A stretch of DNA of 15,863 nt from positions 1-15,863 of the forward strand of contig JAAVHK010000065.1 in NCBI GenBank assembly GCA_014799765.1, given 5' to 3'. Shown here in pieces: positions 1-6,985 of the stretch. This DNA comes from Ruminococcus sp. Its GTDB lineage: Bacteria > Bacillota > Clostridia > Oscillospirales > Ruminococcaceae. The number at the start of each line of letters is the position of its first letter. Positions within the stretch are counted from its first letter, which is position 1. The notes under the pieces were generated by a model that saw nothing but the letters and a program-made list of their open reading frames with translations, searched no databases and was not told where the DNA came from. Both the position numbers and the translations under genes were made by a program.

Positions 1-144
1 GCCCCTCAGTTCTTCGAGTTGCGTTCTGAAACCGTCTGACTGTTCTTTCAGTGCGGTTGTGACTTCCGTATGTTTTCCGACAATTTTTTCAATGTTTTCG
101 GGTTCGATTCCCAGTTCTTCAAGGAATTTCCTTGTAAGTGACAT
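1..144 (-). CDS. Phage scaffold / GP20-type minor structural protein, 3' end cut by window edge
   Basis: The visible 48 residues begin MSLTRKFLEELGIEPENIEK and continue as a charged helical segment with a KHTEVTTALKEQ stretch. This opening matches the N-terminus of the phage GP20-type minor structural / scaffold family, which typically starts with a conserved (L)TRKFL..LGIE block and then a long coiled coil; the scaffold guides procapsid assembly and is lost or cleaved afterwards. The ATG at 144-142 is preceded by a strong AGGAGGG site about seven bases upstream. It lies just downstream of the gp10-like gene and after portal and MuF, the usual place for a scaffold ahead of the major capsid gene, which would lie beyond the left edge. 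The family call rests on the N-terminus only. Confidence 0.75.
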   Translation of the reverse strand, partial: MSLTRKFLEELGIEPENIEKIVGKHTEVTTALKEQSDGFRTQLEELRG

Positions 145-155
145 ATTTTTCCCTC

Positions 156-641
156 CTATATCTTCAGACCGTCAATGACAATGTGTTTGTATTCGTCCAT
201 ATGTTCTGAAATGGAATTTCTTAAAAAGTGCGTGGGCTTTATACCTTTAGTCCAGTGTTTCTTACCATTCTTGTCAGTCCATAGCCAAGGGTTTTTACGT
301 CCCTGACCGTTATCGGCGTATACACCTGTACCCAGTTCGACGTACAAGCCGTATGGTTCATCTGTTTCGCCGGTTTTGTTTCCGTCCTTGTCGTAATGCG
401 ATACTTTTGATGTAATATTTGTCCCGATATGTACCGCATTTTCAACAATTTTATAATCAATGCTTTGTCGCAGTGAACCGCCTTTGTAACCGATTATGCC
501 TGTACTTTCCGGAGTACCTGCCGGAGCATTCATTATGGCGTATCCCATAGCCCTAAGACCGATTTCTTCAAGCGTTTTTCCGACTGCTGATTCAACTGCG
601 GATACTATAGCCGTCCGGTTATCAGTTATTTTAAAGTTCAT
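156..641 (-). CDS. HK97 gp10-like head-tail/minor tail component
   Basis: A 161-residue protein with the family's recognisable pieces: an N-terminal helix followed by IGLRAMGYAIMNAPAGT, a central GGSLRQSIDYKI strand region, then YVELGTGVYADN, WLWTDKNGKKHWTKG and KPTHFLRNSI near the C-terminus. The YVE.GTG..., W-x-Y/W and PThFLR pattern is typical of HK97 gp10-like proteins, which sit at the head-tail junction or help complete the tail. Length is close to the family norm of roughly 120-160 residues. The ATG at 641 has an AAGGAGAATG site upstream and overlaps the end of the MuF gene by 11 bp, suggesting translational coupling. Its place between MuF and scaffold is unusual; gp10-like genes are more often found after the capsid and connector genes. 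Confidence 0.72.
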   Translation of the reverse strand: MNFKITDNRTAIVSAVESAVGKTLEEIGLRAMGYAIMNAPAGTPESTGIIGYKGGSLRQSIDYKIVENAVHIGTNITSKVSHYDKDGNKTGETDEPYGLYVELGTGVYADNGQGRKNPWLWTDKNGKKHWTKGIKPTHFLRNSISEHMDEYKHIVIDGLKI

Positions 642-1794
642 TTTTCATTCTCCTTCTGTAACGCTCCTTACGTGCTGAAGATACTAATTTTTTCCATTCC
701 GGCGTATTATTGTACTTAAGTTTCTGAAAGTCGCTGAAATACTTTGGTACTTTGTTTCCGAGTAGTTTCCGGTATTCTTCGTGCATTTTCAAATCTCGGT
801 TTGCGTTCCGTGCAGATTTGAAAATCAGTTCCCCACCATGTGCGGTTTTCCATTCGCTGTAAGTCATTGACTGTACAGGACTTGAAATTATAAGTCCGGA
901 ATTATCAACGTTTCCAAAATCCGGCACTACTGCACATCTGCAACCATACACTTCCGCAGGGTCACCATGTGGGTCACCGGCAAATTCGAGACCATTGCTG
1001 AAATACTGTCCGATACGTGCTACTTCACCGTCAATCAGTCTGTGTGACGCTCGTGTATGACCGTCATGCCTCGAAACCCACCGTCTGTTACATTCTATAC
1101 CCAGTTGATTCGCACGTTTTATAGCGTCGTTTCTACCGCCGTTCTGTGCAGATGTGAACATTGTCACAGCATTGGTCAGCTTGTAACTCTTGTTCATGTC
1201 CGCAACTCTTGAAATCCTCGAAGCCATAGCTTCAATATTTTCGCCCTGTATGATACTCTGTGCAACGGCACTGTTTATTTTCTGCTTGTTCCGACGCTTT
1301 TCCCTTGGTATATTTACTTTCGCTTTCGGGAGCAGGTCAGGTTTATCCCGTATCAGTCTTTCAACTGCCTGTTCGTTGTAGAGAGTGAAGTTTGTATTGA
1401 TATGCAGTGTATTTTCAATGCTGTACGTCGTAAATGAAAGGTTTGTGGCGTAAACCTGTGGCGTGTAACCGTTGATTATATCCGCTGTAATCAGACTGGC
1501 ATTTTCGAGATTTGAAGATATAACGTCAAGCATGGCATAATGATGTCTGCCGGTCATGAAACGTGTACGTCTCCATGTCTGATAGTCGCTGTTACTAAGT
1601 TTTCCGGACTTCACAAGCGACTGTTTAGCTGTATCTGCAACTTTCAACCATTTCAGATAATCCATTGTCTTTTGTTTCAGTTCGCTTTCAGCCTGTCCGT
1701 ATATACTTTCAATTTCTGCTCTTACACCTGCTAAAATATCTTCTGTTTCTATGTATGCTTCGTCAAAACGTTTTTCAGGAAGATATTTATTCAT
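631..1794 (-). CDS. MuF-type minor head protein (SPP1 gp7-like head morphogenesis)
   Basis: A 387-residue protein. Residues about 1-230 are mostly helical. The conserved MuF core follows: RRWVSRHDGHTRASHRLIDG, then GQYFSNGLEFAGDPHGDP and the closing YGCRCAVVPDF. The W...H...R..H...dG pattern and the C-R-C motif define this family of phage head morphogenesis proteins, which associate with the portal and enter the capsid in low copy. The C-terminal 85 residues contain M-x-Y-x-x-W and basic segments but no recognisable polymorphic toxin domain. The ATG at 1794 overlaps the TGA of the upstream small gene (ATGA) and has no good ribosome binding site of its own, so translation probably depends on re-initiation. 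It follows the portal gene, as in SPP1-like phages. Confidence 0.88.
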   Translation of the reverse strand: MNKYLPEKRFDEAYIETEDILAGVRAEIESIYGQAESELKQKTMDYLKWLKVADTAKQSLVKSGKLSNSDYQTWRRTRFMTGRHHYAMLDVISSNLENASLITADIINGYTPQVYATNLSFTTYSIENTLHINTNFTLYNEQAVERLIRDKPDLLPKAKVNIPREKRRNKQKINSAVAQSIIQGENIEAMASRISRVADMNKSYKLTNAVTMFTSAQNGGRNDAIKRANQLGIECNRRWVSRHDGHTRASHRLIDGEVARIGQYFSNGLEFAGDPHGDPAEVYGCRCAVVPDFGNVDNSGLIISSPVQSMTYSEWKTAHGGELIFKSARNANRDLKMHEEYRKLLGNKVPKYFSDFQKLKYNNTPEWKKLVSSARKERYRRRMKNEL

Positions 1795-2030
1795 TTTATA
1801 ACAGAAACTAATTTCTGTTTAATATCTACAAGAAGTTTTTGGCATTCTGTAATATCCGACAGTATTTCTTTAGGGAAATCCTGCTGATTTTTGCAGTGAT
1901 TTCCTGTACATTTGCACTGTTTTTCAGTGGTATCTTTTTCAGTCTGTGATTTTTCTGCTTTTTCCTTTTCGGTGAACGCTATCGCCGAAAGTGCTATAAA
2001 ATCGGATAAAAATTCATCAATATTTTTCAT
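1791..2030 (-). CDS. Small hypothetical protein between portal and MuF
   Basis: A 79-residue protein that I do not recognise. It has an N-terminal amphipathic helix (MKNIDEFLSDFIALSAIAF), a lysine/glutamate/threonine-rich middle, a cysteine cluster (CKCTGNHC, residues about 39-46) that could bind a metal, and a C-terminal helix (EILSDITECQKLLVDIKQKL). The gene is supported by a strong GGAGGT site five to six bases before its ATG, a 2-bp gap from the portal stop and an ATGA overlap with the MuF gene. Because MuF lacks its own binding site, this small gene may set MuF expression. Position suggests a head-assembly accessory protein, but that is inference only. Confidence 0.7.
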   Translation of the reverse strand: MKNIDEFLSDFIALSAIAFTEKEKAEKSQTEKDTTEKQCKCTGNHCKNQQDFPKEILSDITECQKLLVDIKQKLVSVIK

Positions 2031-2032
2031 AA

Positions 2033-3385
2033 TTATACCTCCGTGTTGTAATTTTCGGAAAAGTTTCCGAGTGATTCCGCCTGTTTTCTTTTCATGATAC
2101 TTTCAAAGTTATCTGATTTACCTAAAACTTCGCATATCAGCTGTGTAGCCATTTCTTCGCCTATGTACGGTGCTACAGCCAGTATATTCTGTATGGCTTC
2201 GGTTACATTTACAGTTTCAAAATACGTGAACGACGGTACAATATCATCTTCCGGAATACCGGCAATTCGTCCGATACCCTGTATGAACTCTATAACCTCG
2301 TACTCCATATTTGCGGAATTTAACCGCATATCGTGGTAGGAAGCATTTATAGCCGTCGCTGTGAGATTTCTGGCTTTAAGAGTTTCCGTATCGACACCGC
2401 CCATACTCTCGAAAAGCAGACGTTTCAGGCGTATCGCTGTAGCCTCGTTTGCCTCGAACGGTACTGTTATCTGGTGCGGACTTGCTCCGCCGTCGTCGTT
2501 TACGTGTATCACGTGAGTTTTCAGCAGATTTATTACAAAATTTGCGTCGTCAATGTCGTCGTTACCGCCGTAATTTTTCAGTACCCAGTATATTAACTCG
2601 CCTTGTGACACGTTATTTACAAGTTGTGAGTTGACAATATCTATCGCCGAAAGTATTTCCCTGACACCTGTTATTTCCGACTGGTGACTTACATTATACA
2701 GCGGATATATCGGCAACCGTGAAAAATTCCCCTCGTGGACACCGTACACACCCTCGACGGCGTTTGATACCTCGTTGATTATGTACGCTTTTTTCGGCTT
2801 CGTGATTTCAAGTGCGTTGTCTTTCCGGACGTATTCCGTGTAGCCGTCGGGTTCGTACAGCGTTGCGACTAACGGTTTATTTTCGTCAATCTGCGTGAAT
2901 CTCACACCGGCTACTATCGCACCGGTTGTATCGTCCGGAATCGCTTTGAACTCCAGAAACGGAAAATGTATCACTCTTTCGCCGTTGTAGAAACCGTAAC
3001 TTACTCCGGAATTTTTCGCATCGACTGCCATTTTTCTTAAAACTCCGTCAAAATTTCTGCCGAATCTGTTTTTAATTTCAGTGTCCGGAAATCCCACACC
3101 GTTTGCGAGCAGGTGCGAAACAGTCTGATTTATTATTGCCGGATAATAACCGTTTCTTAACTTATGGTTAGGCGATACGAGGTCTTTGTGTGCCATGCCT
3201 TTCATGTCGTAGATAATTTTTTCAAGCCGTGCGATATCCGGATTTTTTTTCTTGTAGTAGGCGTGTGCGGTCAGGGCTGTCCTGTACTCCGGAGAGCCTT
3301 TGTGTTCGCTGATTGCATCGAGAACAAAACGTTTTCTTTTTTCGGTATCGTGACCGCATGACTGTAAATCGCTGTACGTGAGAAT
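2033..3385 (-). CDS. Portal protein (SPP1 gp6-like), apparent ATT start
   Basis: The protein forms the dodecameric ring at the capsid vertex through which DNA is packaged. The frame is open from the stop at 3391-3389, but no ATG, GTG or TTG occurs before ATG 3205. The 60 residues upstream of that ATG are clearly portal sequence: MLTYSDLQSC, a KRFVLDAISEHK helix and ALTAHAYYKKKNPDIARLEK, matching the usual N-terminus of this family ahead of the VSPNHKLRNGYYPAII block. An excellent AGAGGTGA site ends six bases before the ATT at 3385-3383, so ATT is the most likely start, giving 450 residues, near the family norm (SPP1 gp6 is about 500). Later segments include GVSYGFYNGE, QGELIYWVLKN and the ALNLT-like ARNLTATAINASY stretch. 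It follows terminase after a 109-bp gap. The family call is firm; the start is inferred. Confidence 0.85.
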   Translation of the reverse strand: MLTYSDLQSCGHDTEKRKRFVLDAISEHKGSPEYRTALTAHAYYKKKNPDIARLEKIIYDMKGMAHKDLVSPNHKLRNGYYPAIINQTVSHLLANGVGFPDTEIKNRFGRNFDGVLRKMAVDAKNSGVSYGFYNGERVIHFPFLEFKAIPDDTTGAIVAGVRFTQIDENKPLVATLYEPDGYTEYVRKDNALEITKPKKAYIINEVSNAVEGVYGVHEGNFSRLPIYPLYNVSHQSEITGVREILSAIDIVNSQLVNNVSQGELIYWVLKNYGGNDDIDDANFVINLLKTHVIHVNDDGGASPHQITVPFEANEATAIRLKRLLFESMGGVDTETLKARNLTATAINASYHDMRLNSANMEYEVIEFIQGIGRIAGIPEDDIVPSFTYFETVNVTEAIQNILAVAPYIGEEMATQLICEVLGKSDNFESIMKRKQAESLGNFSENYNTEV

Positions 3386-3494
3386 GTTTTATCACCTCTT
3401 TTTTTGTGTTTCGTATGTTAAATTTTTTGTATCCGGCGTATTAAAAAGCTATTGAAAAATTAAAGATTTACGGTATAATTATTAATTAATATTT
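3386..3494. promoter_or_regulatory. AT-rich gap between terminase and portal; possible plus-strand promoter
   Basis: This 109-bp non-coding gap is strongly AT-rich. Read on the minus strand it ends in the portal ribosome binding site (AGAGGTGA), and I see no convincing minus-strand promoter or GC-rich terminator. Read on the plus strand it holds TTGAAA at 3452-3457 and TATAAT at 3474-3479 with a 16-bp spacer, a good sigma-A-type match that would transcribe antisense into the terminase gene. The TATAATTATTAATT string at 3474-3487 recurs exactly in the gap after recT. Promoter activity is a prediction from sequence only. Confidence 0.35.
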
Positions 3495-4703
3495 CTACCA
3501 TATCGCTTTATACGTCGTTTTCGGCTTCGCTATGCCGAAAGTCTTTACAAAATACCGCATACTGTCCATATAGTGATCATTTATTTTGACCGGTTTTTCT
3601 TCAATGCTTTTATCGTCCCATACATAACCCTCGATTTCTTTCACGAACTCCTTTATTGCCGGATTCACTTTAATCAAACCTTTCTGCATAGCGGTATTTA
3701 CTTCCCTGATACCGTCGATTACAGCGTTGTCAGCTTTACGGACGTTCGCCCATCTGGTACGTCGGAGCAGGTTTATAAAAGATGTCGCAGACGGGTCAAC
3801 GACGACTGAAATTTTATTCTCCGTATATTTTTTAACAAATTTTTCAAGGTCTTTTGCGTAATCGTCATCTGTTTTCTGTACGTTCGTGGCACGTCCGGAA
3901 TGGTAGTAGCCGTCAACCGCATACCATATACCGTCATAACGTCCCCATAAAAGACCTGCAAAGGCGTTCTGCATACCGTAGTCTACAGATAATGCCCATA
4001 CATCCGGAACGCTTTCAGGAGGCTTACAGAGGGCTTTTCTGTATTCCGGATATATCAGCCCCTCAGCAAGTACCCAGTGTCCTAATATAAATCTTTCGTA
4101 GAAAATTCCGGTGTACTCCAGTCTGATATTACGGACGTAATCAGGGTCAAGGGTTGTATTGTCGTCGAGTGTGAACTTTATATCCAGTAAACTTAATTCA
4201 CCGGCACGGTCAATGTATTCAGTTTTCAGCCAGTGCGACGGGCTATCCGGATTTGTTGTGGCGAAAATTACAGCCTGTTTTTTTCTGTTTCGGGATAAAA
4301 GCATTGTAAAAAAATCCCTCGGCAACTGTGTAAGCTCATCGCAGTAAGCCCCCTGTAAAGTAAGTCCACGGATTTTGCTTTCTGCCCTCGAATCGTTAGC
4401 ACCCTCGAATAATATACGCCGTCCGAAAAGTACGCCCTCTTTACGTGGTATCGAAAAGCTGAAATTCCCCTCGCCTACCAACTCAACAAGGGGGAGCAGG
4501 CAGTTTCTTTTCAAAGCCGTCAGCGACTTCGCACACATCATGTACAGCGAATCTTCCGGCATTGTACGTACCCAGAACGCCCATAATACAAGGGAAATCC
4601 ACGTCTTACCGCTTGAAACGCTTCCTTCAAGAATATTTATTCTTTTCAGCTGGTTTTTCTGCCATATCCGCATTAATTGCAGTTGTTTTGGTGTGTAAAT
4701 CAT
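3495..4703 (-). CDS. terL: Terminase large subunit (TerL)
   Basis: The packaging motor and headful/cos nuclease, 402 residues. The ATPase half shows Walker A GSVSSGKT at residues 27-34, the Walker B-like AYCDELTQL at about 119-127 and the coupling motif FATTNPDSP at about 148-155. The nuclease half has the three acidic positions expected of the RNase H-like fold: D241 in SVDYGMQNAF, D303 in VVVDPSA and D377/D380 in NDHYMDSMRY. Length is typical of SPP1-like/PBSX-type terminases. The start at ATG 4703 overlaps the small terminase gene by 77 bp, with a weak GAGGG site 11 bases upstream; the early motif MIYTPKQLQ fits family N-termini, so I keep this start. It is followed by the portal gene. Confidence 0.95.
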   Translation of the reverse strand: MIYTPKQLQLMRIWQKNQLKRINILEGSVSSGKTWISLVLWAFWVRTMPEDSLYMMCAKSLTALKRNCLLPLVELVGEGNFSFSIPRKEGVLFGRRILFEGANDSRAESKIRGLTLQGAYCDELTQLPRDFFTMLLSRNRKKQAVIFATTNPDSPSHWLKTEYIDRAGELSLLDIKFTLDDNTTLDPDYVRNIRLEYTGIFYERFILGHWVLAEGLIYPEYRKALCKPPESVPDVWALSVDYGMQNAFAGLLWGRYDGIWYAVDGYYHSGRATNVQKTDDDYAKDLEKFVKKYTENKISVVVDPSATSFINLLRRTRWANVRKADNAVIDGIREVNTAMQKGLIKVNPAIKEFVKEIEGYVWDDKSIEEKPVKINDHYMDSMRYFVKTFGIAKPKTTYKAIW

Positions 4704-5046
4704 TTAATTTAAGTCCCTCGATTAAGTCGGAAAGTTTTCCGTTGTCGGAGTTTTCGATTTCCGGTCTGTCGGTCTGTCCGAGATAGTTTTTTCCGAGAAA
4801 AATAGCCATACTCGCATTACTTTCCGCCAGTCTGAACTGTGTACGCCTGAGAGATATTTTACCCCTGCTCCGTTTTTGTCGGAAAACTGTGGAAAAATTC
4901 TCGCCGTAAGTCTTTTTTACCCATTTATAAAGCGTTTTGTTGCTGACTTCAAAGAAGTTGCAGATTTCCTCGGCGGTACACTGTATACCGCATAATTTTT
5001 CAAACTGTGATTTGTCGATTTCTTTTTCAGGTCTGCCACGTGGCAT
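4627..5046 (-). CDS. terS: Terminase small subunit (TerS)
   Basis: A 139-residue protein. The N-terminal MPRGRPEKEIDKSQFEKLC is followed by a helix-turn-helix (CTAEEICNFFEVSNKTLYKWVKKTYG, about residues 23-48) that would bind the packaging site. A basic helical stretch follows (FRQKRSRGKISLRRTQFRLAES) and then MAIFLGKNYLGQTDR, a segment widely seen in small terminases of this type. The C-terminus is polar and lysine-rich and overlaps terL. A strong AGAGGTGA site lies four bases before the ATG, and the gene begins four bases after the radical SAM gene, so it appears to be co-transcribed with that gene and the ParB-like gene. The pac or cos recognition site is not identifiable by eye. Confidence 0.9.
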   Translation of the reverse strand: MPRGRPEKEIDKSQFEKLCGIQCTAEEICNFFEVSNKTLYKWVKKTYGENFSTVFRQKRSRGKISLRRTQFRLAESNASMAIFLGKNYLGQTDRPEIENSDNGKLSDLIEGLKLNDLHTKTTAINADMAEKPAEKNKYS

Positions 5047-5050
5047 AAAT

Positions 5051-6067
5051 TCACCTCTTTTCGCCTTTCATGACGCTGTCAATATAGTTCTTTTTTTGGT
5101 GATACAGAAAATTCATAACCGATGCGAAAGAATGTTCTTTCAGGAAATGCCCCCACGATGTACTCTGATTTATCGCACGGAAACATTCAGCAGTACCGGT
5201 TTTCAACTGTGCTTCCGACGGTTCAGGTGTTTCGCCGTTCAGAATGTGATTCAGATTGTAGAAGTTTGGTCTGAAATTTTCAAGTCCGTCTGTTCCGCAA
5301 CAGGTCAGACTATCGCCCATTGTACGCAGACAGTTTTCTCCGGAATAAAATTTCATTCCGTACTCGTGACATCTTTCCCTGAAACGCAAAAAATCTTCCC
5401 TGAGAAGTTCTTTCGGCTGTACCCAGTCGCCACCACGCTTTACAAGACCTTCTTTTCTTTTTGCGAATTTCATGCCCTCGAAAATAACTCCGTATGCCCC
5501 TGAACGTGCAAATTTCGGTATATTCTCGTATACGTCGCCGAAAACGTCATGCACATACGGCTGACATCTTACGATTACTCTTTTCGCTTTTCCCGAAAGT
5601 TTTTCAAGCATTCTGAGACGTTCCGCAAATGTGGACGCACCTTTTTCAAGAACGTCATATTTCCTGCAAATCATACTAATCTGCATAACGCAATCTGCCT
5701 GACCTATCAGACTTAAATAAGGTTCTTCAATACAGAGTTTCCCTTTAGTACTTATTACAACAGGATATCCTGTTTCCACAAAAACTTTCAGGGCTTCGAG
5801 ACTTCGTCCGTACTCTTTTTCGCATGGCTGAAAAGGGTCGCTCATACCGCCCCAGTGTAACGGAATATTCCAGTCACAGAATGAAGTCAGCTTGTTTCTT
5901 TCACCACTGATGAAACGTTTCAGCGATTCGACAGACTCGCCTTTTCTTACTTCAAGACTGTTTTTCCGGCGTACAAAACAGTACTTGCAGTCATGCGTAC
6001 AACCTTCGTATGTGTCGTATCTTACCGGTAAATCGCATAACCAGCACTGAGAACCACTTTTAGGCAT
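5051..6067 (-). CDS. Radical SAM protein of the SplB / spore photoproduct lyase-like group
   Basis: With the start chosen here (ATG 6067, preceded by a GAGGT site eight bases upstream) the protein has 338 residues; an in-frame ATG at 6082 has a weaker site. The radical SAM motif Cx3Cx2C is present in YEGCTHDCKYCFVRR (residues 23, 27, 30) and should hold a [4Fe-4S] cluster that cleaves S-adenosylmethionine. The downstream GGMSDPFQPCEKEYG resembles the DPYQP-E segment typical of SplB-like DNA repair photolyases. Extra cysteines include CWLC near the N-terminus (residues 13-14 region) and TCCGTDG near residue 257, perhaps for a second metal site. The gene overlaps the ParB-like gene by 8 bp and precedes terS. 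A nucleic-acid substrate is inferred from family resemblance and neighbours; the reaction is unknown. Confidence 0.82.
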   Translation of the reverse strand: MPKSGSQCWLCDLPVRYDTYEGCTHDCKYCFVRRKNSLEVRKGESVESLKRFISGERNKLTSFCDWNIPLHWGGMSDPFQPCEKEYGRSLEALKVFVETGYPVVISTKGKLCIEEPYLSLIGQADCVMQISMICRKYDVLEKGASTFAERLRMLEKLSGKAKRVIVRCQPYVHDVFGDVYENIPKFARSGAYGVIFEGMKFAKRKEGLVKRGGDWVQPKELLREDFLRFRERCHEYGMKFYSGENCLRTMGDSLTCCGTDGLENFRPNFYNLNHILNGETPEPSEAQLKTGTAECFRAINQSTSWGHFLKEHSFASVMNFLYHQKKNYIDSVMKGEKR

Positions 6068-6614
6068 TTTCCAGTACCTCATCTTTCACTATCTGAAGTA
6101 TTCTCGATTTCCCAAATTTTTTGACATACAGGTTAAATGCAGGTTTGTATTCAGCAGGTATTTCCAATGTGAAATCGAATGTTTTTTTATTGTCGGAGTT
6201 ATTATTTATGAAGTCGTCATTTGCCATGAAGTCAAAAAATTGTACATCATTTTTATCCGGAAAACCGAAATCTGTCATATCAATATCCGTAATGCTGTCA
6301 AGTTCGCTGTCGAGTAAGTCGAAGTCCCAGTCGGAAAGCTCTGCCGTCTTGTTATCCGCAAGTCTGAACGCTCTGACCTGCTCTTCCGTGAGGTCATCCG
6401 CTACAACGCACGGAATCTCCGTCAGACCGAGTTTTTCAGACGCCTTATACCTCGTGTGACCGGCTACTATTACGCCGTCTGAATCAATCACAACCGGTAC
6501 TCTGAACCCGAAAGTCCGTATACTCTTTGCGACGGCTTCAACCGATTTGTCGTTTTTCCGAGGGTTATTCTCATAAGGTCTTATTTCAGTAAGTTTTTTA
6601 ATTATAATCTGCAT
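6060..6614 (-). CDS. ParB/Srx-fold N-terminal domain protein
   Basis: A 184-residue protein. The ParB/sulfiredoxin-like domain covers residues about 1-115: IRPYENNPRKND, SIRTFGFRVPVVID, the signature VIVAGHTRYKASEKLG (GHTR at 52-55, matching the GERR-type nucleotide/phosphate-binding motif) and EEQVRAFRLADNKTAELSDWD. In phages this domain is often fused to, or placed beside, DNA methyltransferases and may bind or nick DNA or bind a nucleotide. Here there is no fused methylase; the C-terminal 60 residues are acidic and then end in a helical TFDFTLEIPAEYKPAFNLY segment. It is the first gene after a strong promoter and overlaps the SplB-like radical SAM gene, suggesting a joint job. Chromosome-partition function is unlikely given the absence of a ParA gene or HTH domain. 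Confidence 0.82.
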   Translation of the reverse strand: MQIIIKKLTEIRPYENNPRKNDKSVEAVAKSIRTFGFRVPVVIDSDGVIVAGHTRYKASEKLGLTEIPCVVADDLTEEQVRAFRLADNKTAELSDWDFDLLDSELDSITDIDMTDFGFPDKNDVQFFDFMANDDFINNNSDNKKTFDFTLEIPAEYKPAFNLYVKKFGKSRILQIVKDEVLENA

Positions 6615-6669
6615 GGTATCACCGGATTCAACAATAATTCATAATTTATAATTCTTAATCAATAATTAT

Positions 6670-6698
6670 ATTATACCATGTTTTTCCCGATATTTCAA
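6670..6698 (-). promoter_or_regulatory. Near-consensus sigma-A promoter for the parB-like/terminase operon
   Basis: On the minus strand the -35 element is TTGAAA (6698-6693) and the -10 element is a perfect TATAAT (6675-6670), separated by exactly 17 bp, with TG one base before the -10 (extended -10). Transcription would begin near 6663 and run into the ParB-like gene after an AT-rich leader of about 50 bases that ends in a GGTGA ribosome binding site. It follows immediately after the terminator of the upstream operon, so it plausibly starts a separate transcription unit containing the ParB-like, SplB-like and terminase genes. No clear operator palindrome is visible. Confidence 0.72.
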
Positions 6699-6730
6699 GC
6701 AATTTGTTTTGCAGATGTGCAAAAGATTCA

Positions 6731-6760
6731 TAAAAAAACGGACAGTTTTTCACTGCCCGT
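6731..6760 (-). terminator. Rho-independent terminator closing the early operon
   Basis: Read on the minus strand, ACGGGCAG (6760-6753), a seven-base loop (TGAAAAA) and CTGTCCGT (6745-6738) form an eight-pair stem with one G-U pair, followed directly by a run of seven T. It begins seven bases after the stop codon of the small HTH gene and lies just upstream of the promoter at 6698-6670, so it divides two transcription units. An early antiterminator could override it, but none is identified here. Confidence 0.8.
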
Positions 6761-6766
6761 CCGGTT

Positions 6767-6979
6767 TTATTCTGTCATTTTCTGTAGGTCCTCAACGTGA
6801 CACTGTAGCCTGTCAGCGACAAGCCAGTAGATTTCCGCTGAAACAGTATACCTCCGACTTTTCGACGACGCAAAGGCACTGTAACTGATTCCGCACTCCT
6901 GACACAGTTGTTTGTAGTTTTTCACGCCGTTCTGCAACATATATTCACGTAGTTTTTCTTCATTTATGACTATCTTCAA
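6767..6979 (-). CDS. Small Cro/C1-type HTH protein, TTG start
   Basis: A 70-residue protein: KLREYMLQNGVKNYKQLCQECGISYSAF, then SRRYTVSAEIYWLVADRLQCHVEDLQKM. The spacing fits a compact Cro/C1-like helix-turn-helix (GVKNYKQLCQECGIS as helices 2-3, VSAEIYWLVADRLQ as helix 4-5), found in many small phage regulators. Translation appears to start at TTG 6979, preceded by a very strong GGGGGTGA site seven bases upstream; no ATG lies nearby. It is the last gene before a terminator and begins six bases after the preceding radical SAM gene. It could regulate the promoter lying about 70 bases downstream, but that is inference. Confidence 0.72.
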   Translation of the reverse strand: MKIVINEEKLREYMLQNGVKNYKQLCQECGISYSAFASSKSRRYTVSAEIYWLVADRLQCHVEDLQKMTE

Positions 6980-6985
6980 GATTTT

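Noticed and set aside
631..890. C-terminal toxin domain on the MuF protein
   Set aside because: Some MuF proteins carry polymorphic toxins, but this 85-residue tail shows no catalytic motif and resembles ordinary MuF tails.
4937..5503. 188-codon open frame on the plus strand
   Set aside because: It lies opposite the small terminase and SplB-like genes, has no ribosome binding site and its translation has no protein-like pattern; it is an antisense shadow.
6060..6614. Plasmid-type partition gene (ParB)
   Set aside because: Only the N-terminal ParB/Srx domain is present, with no DNA-binding HTH, no ParA gene and no visible parS repeats; a phage accessory role fits better.
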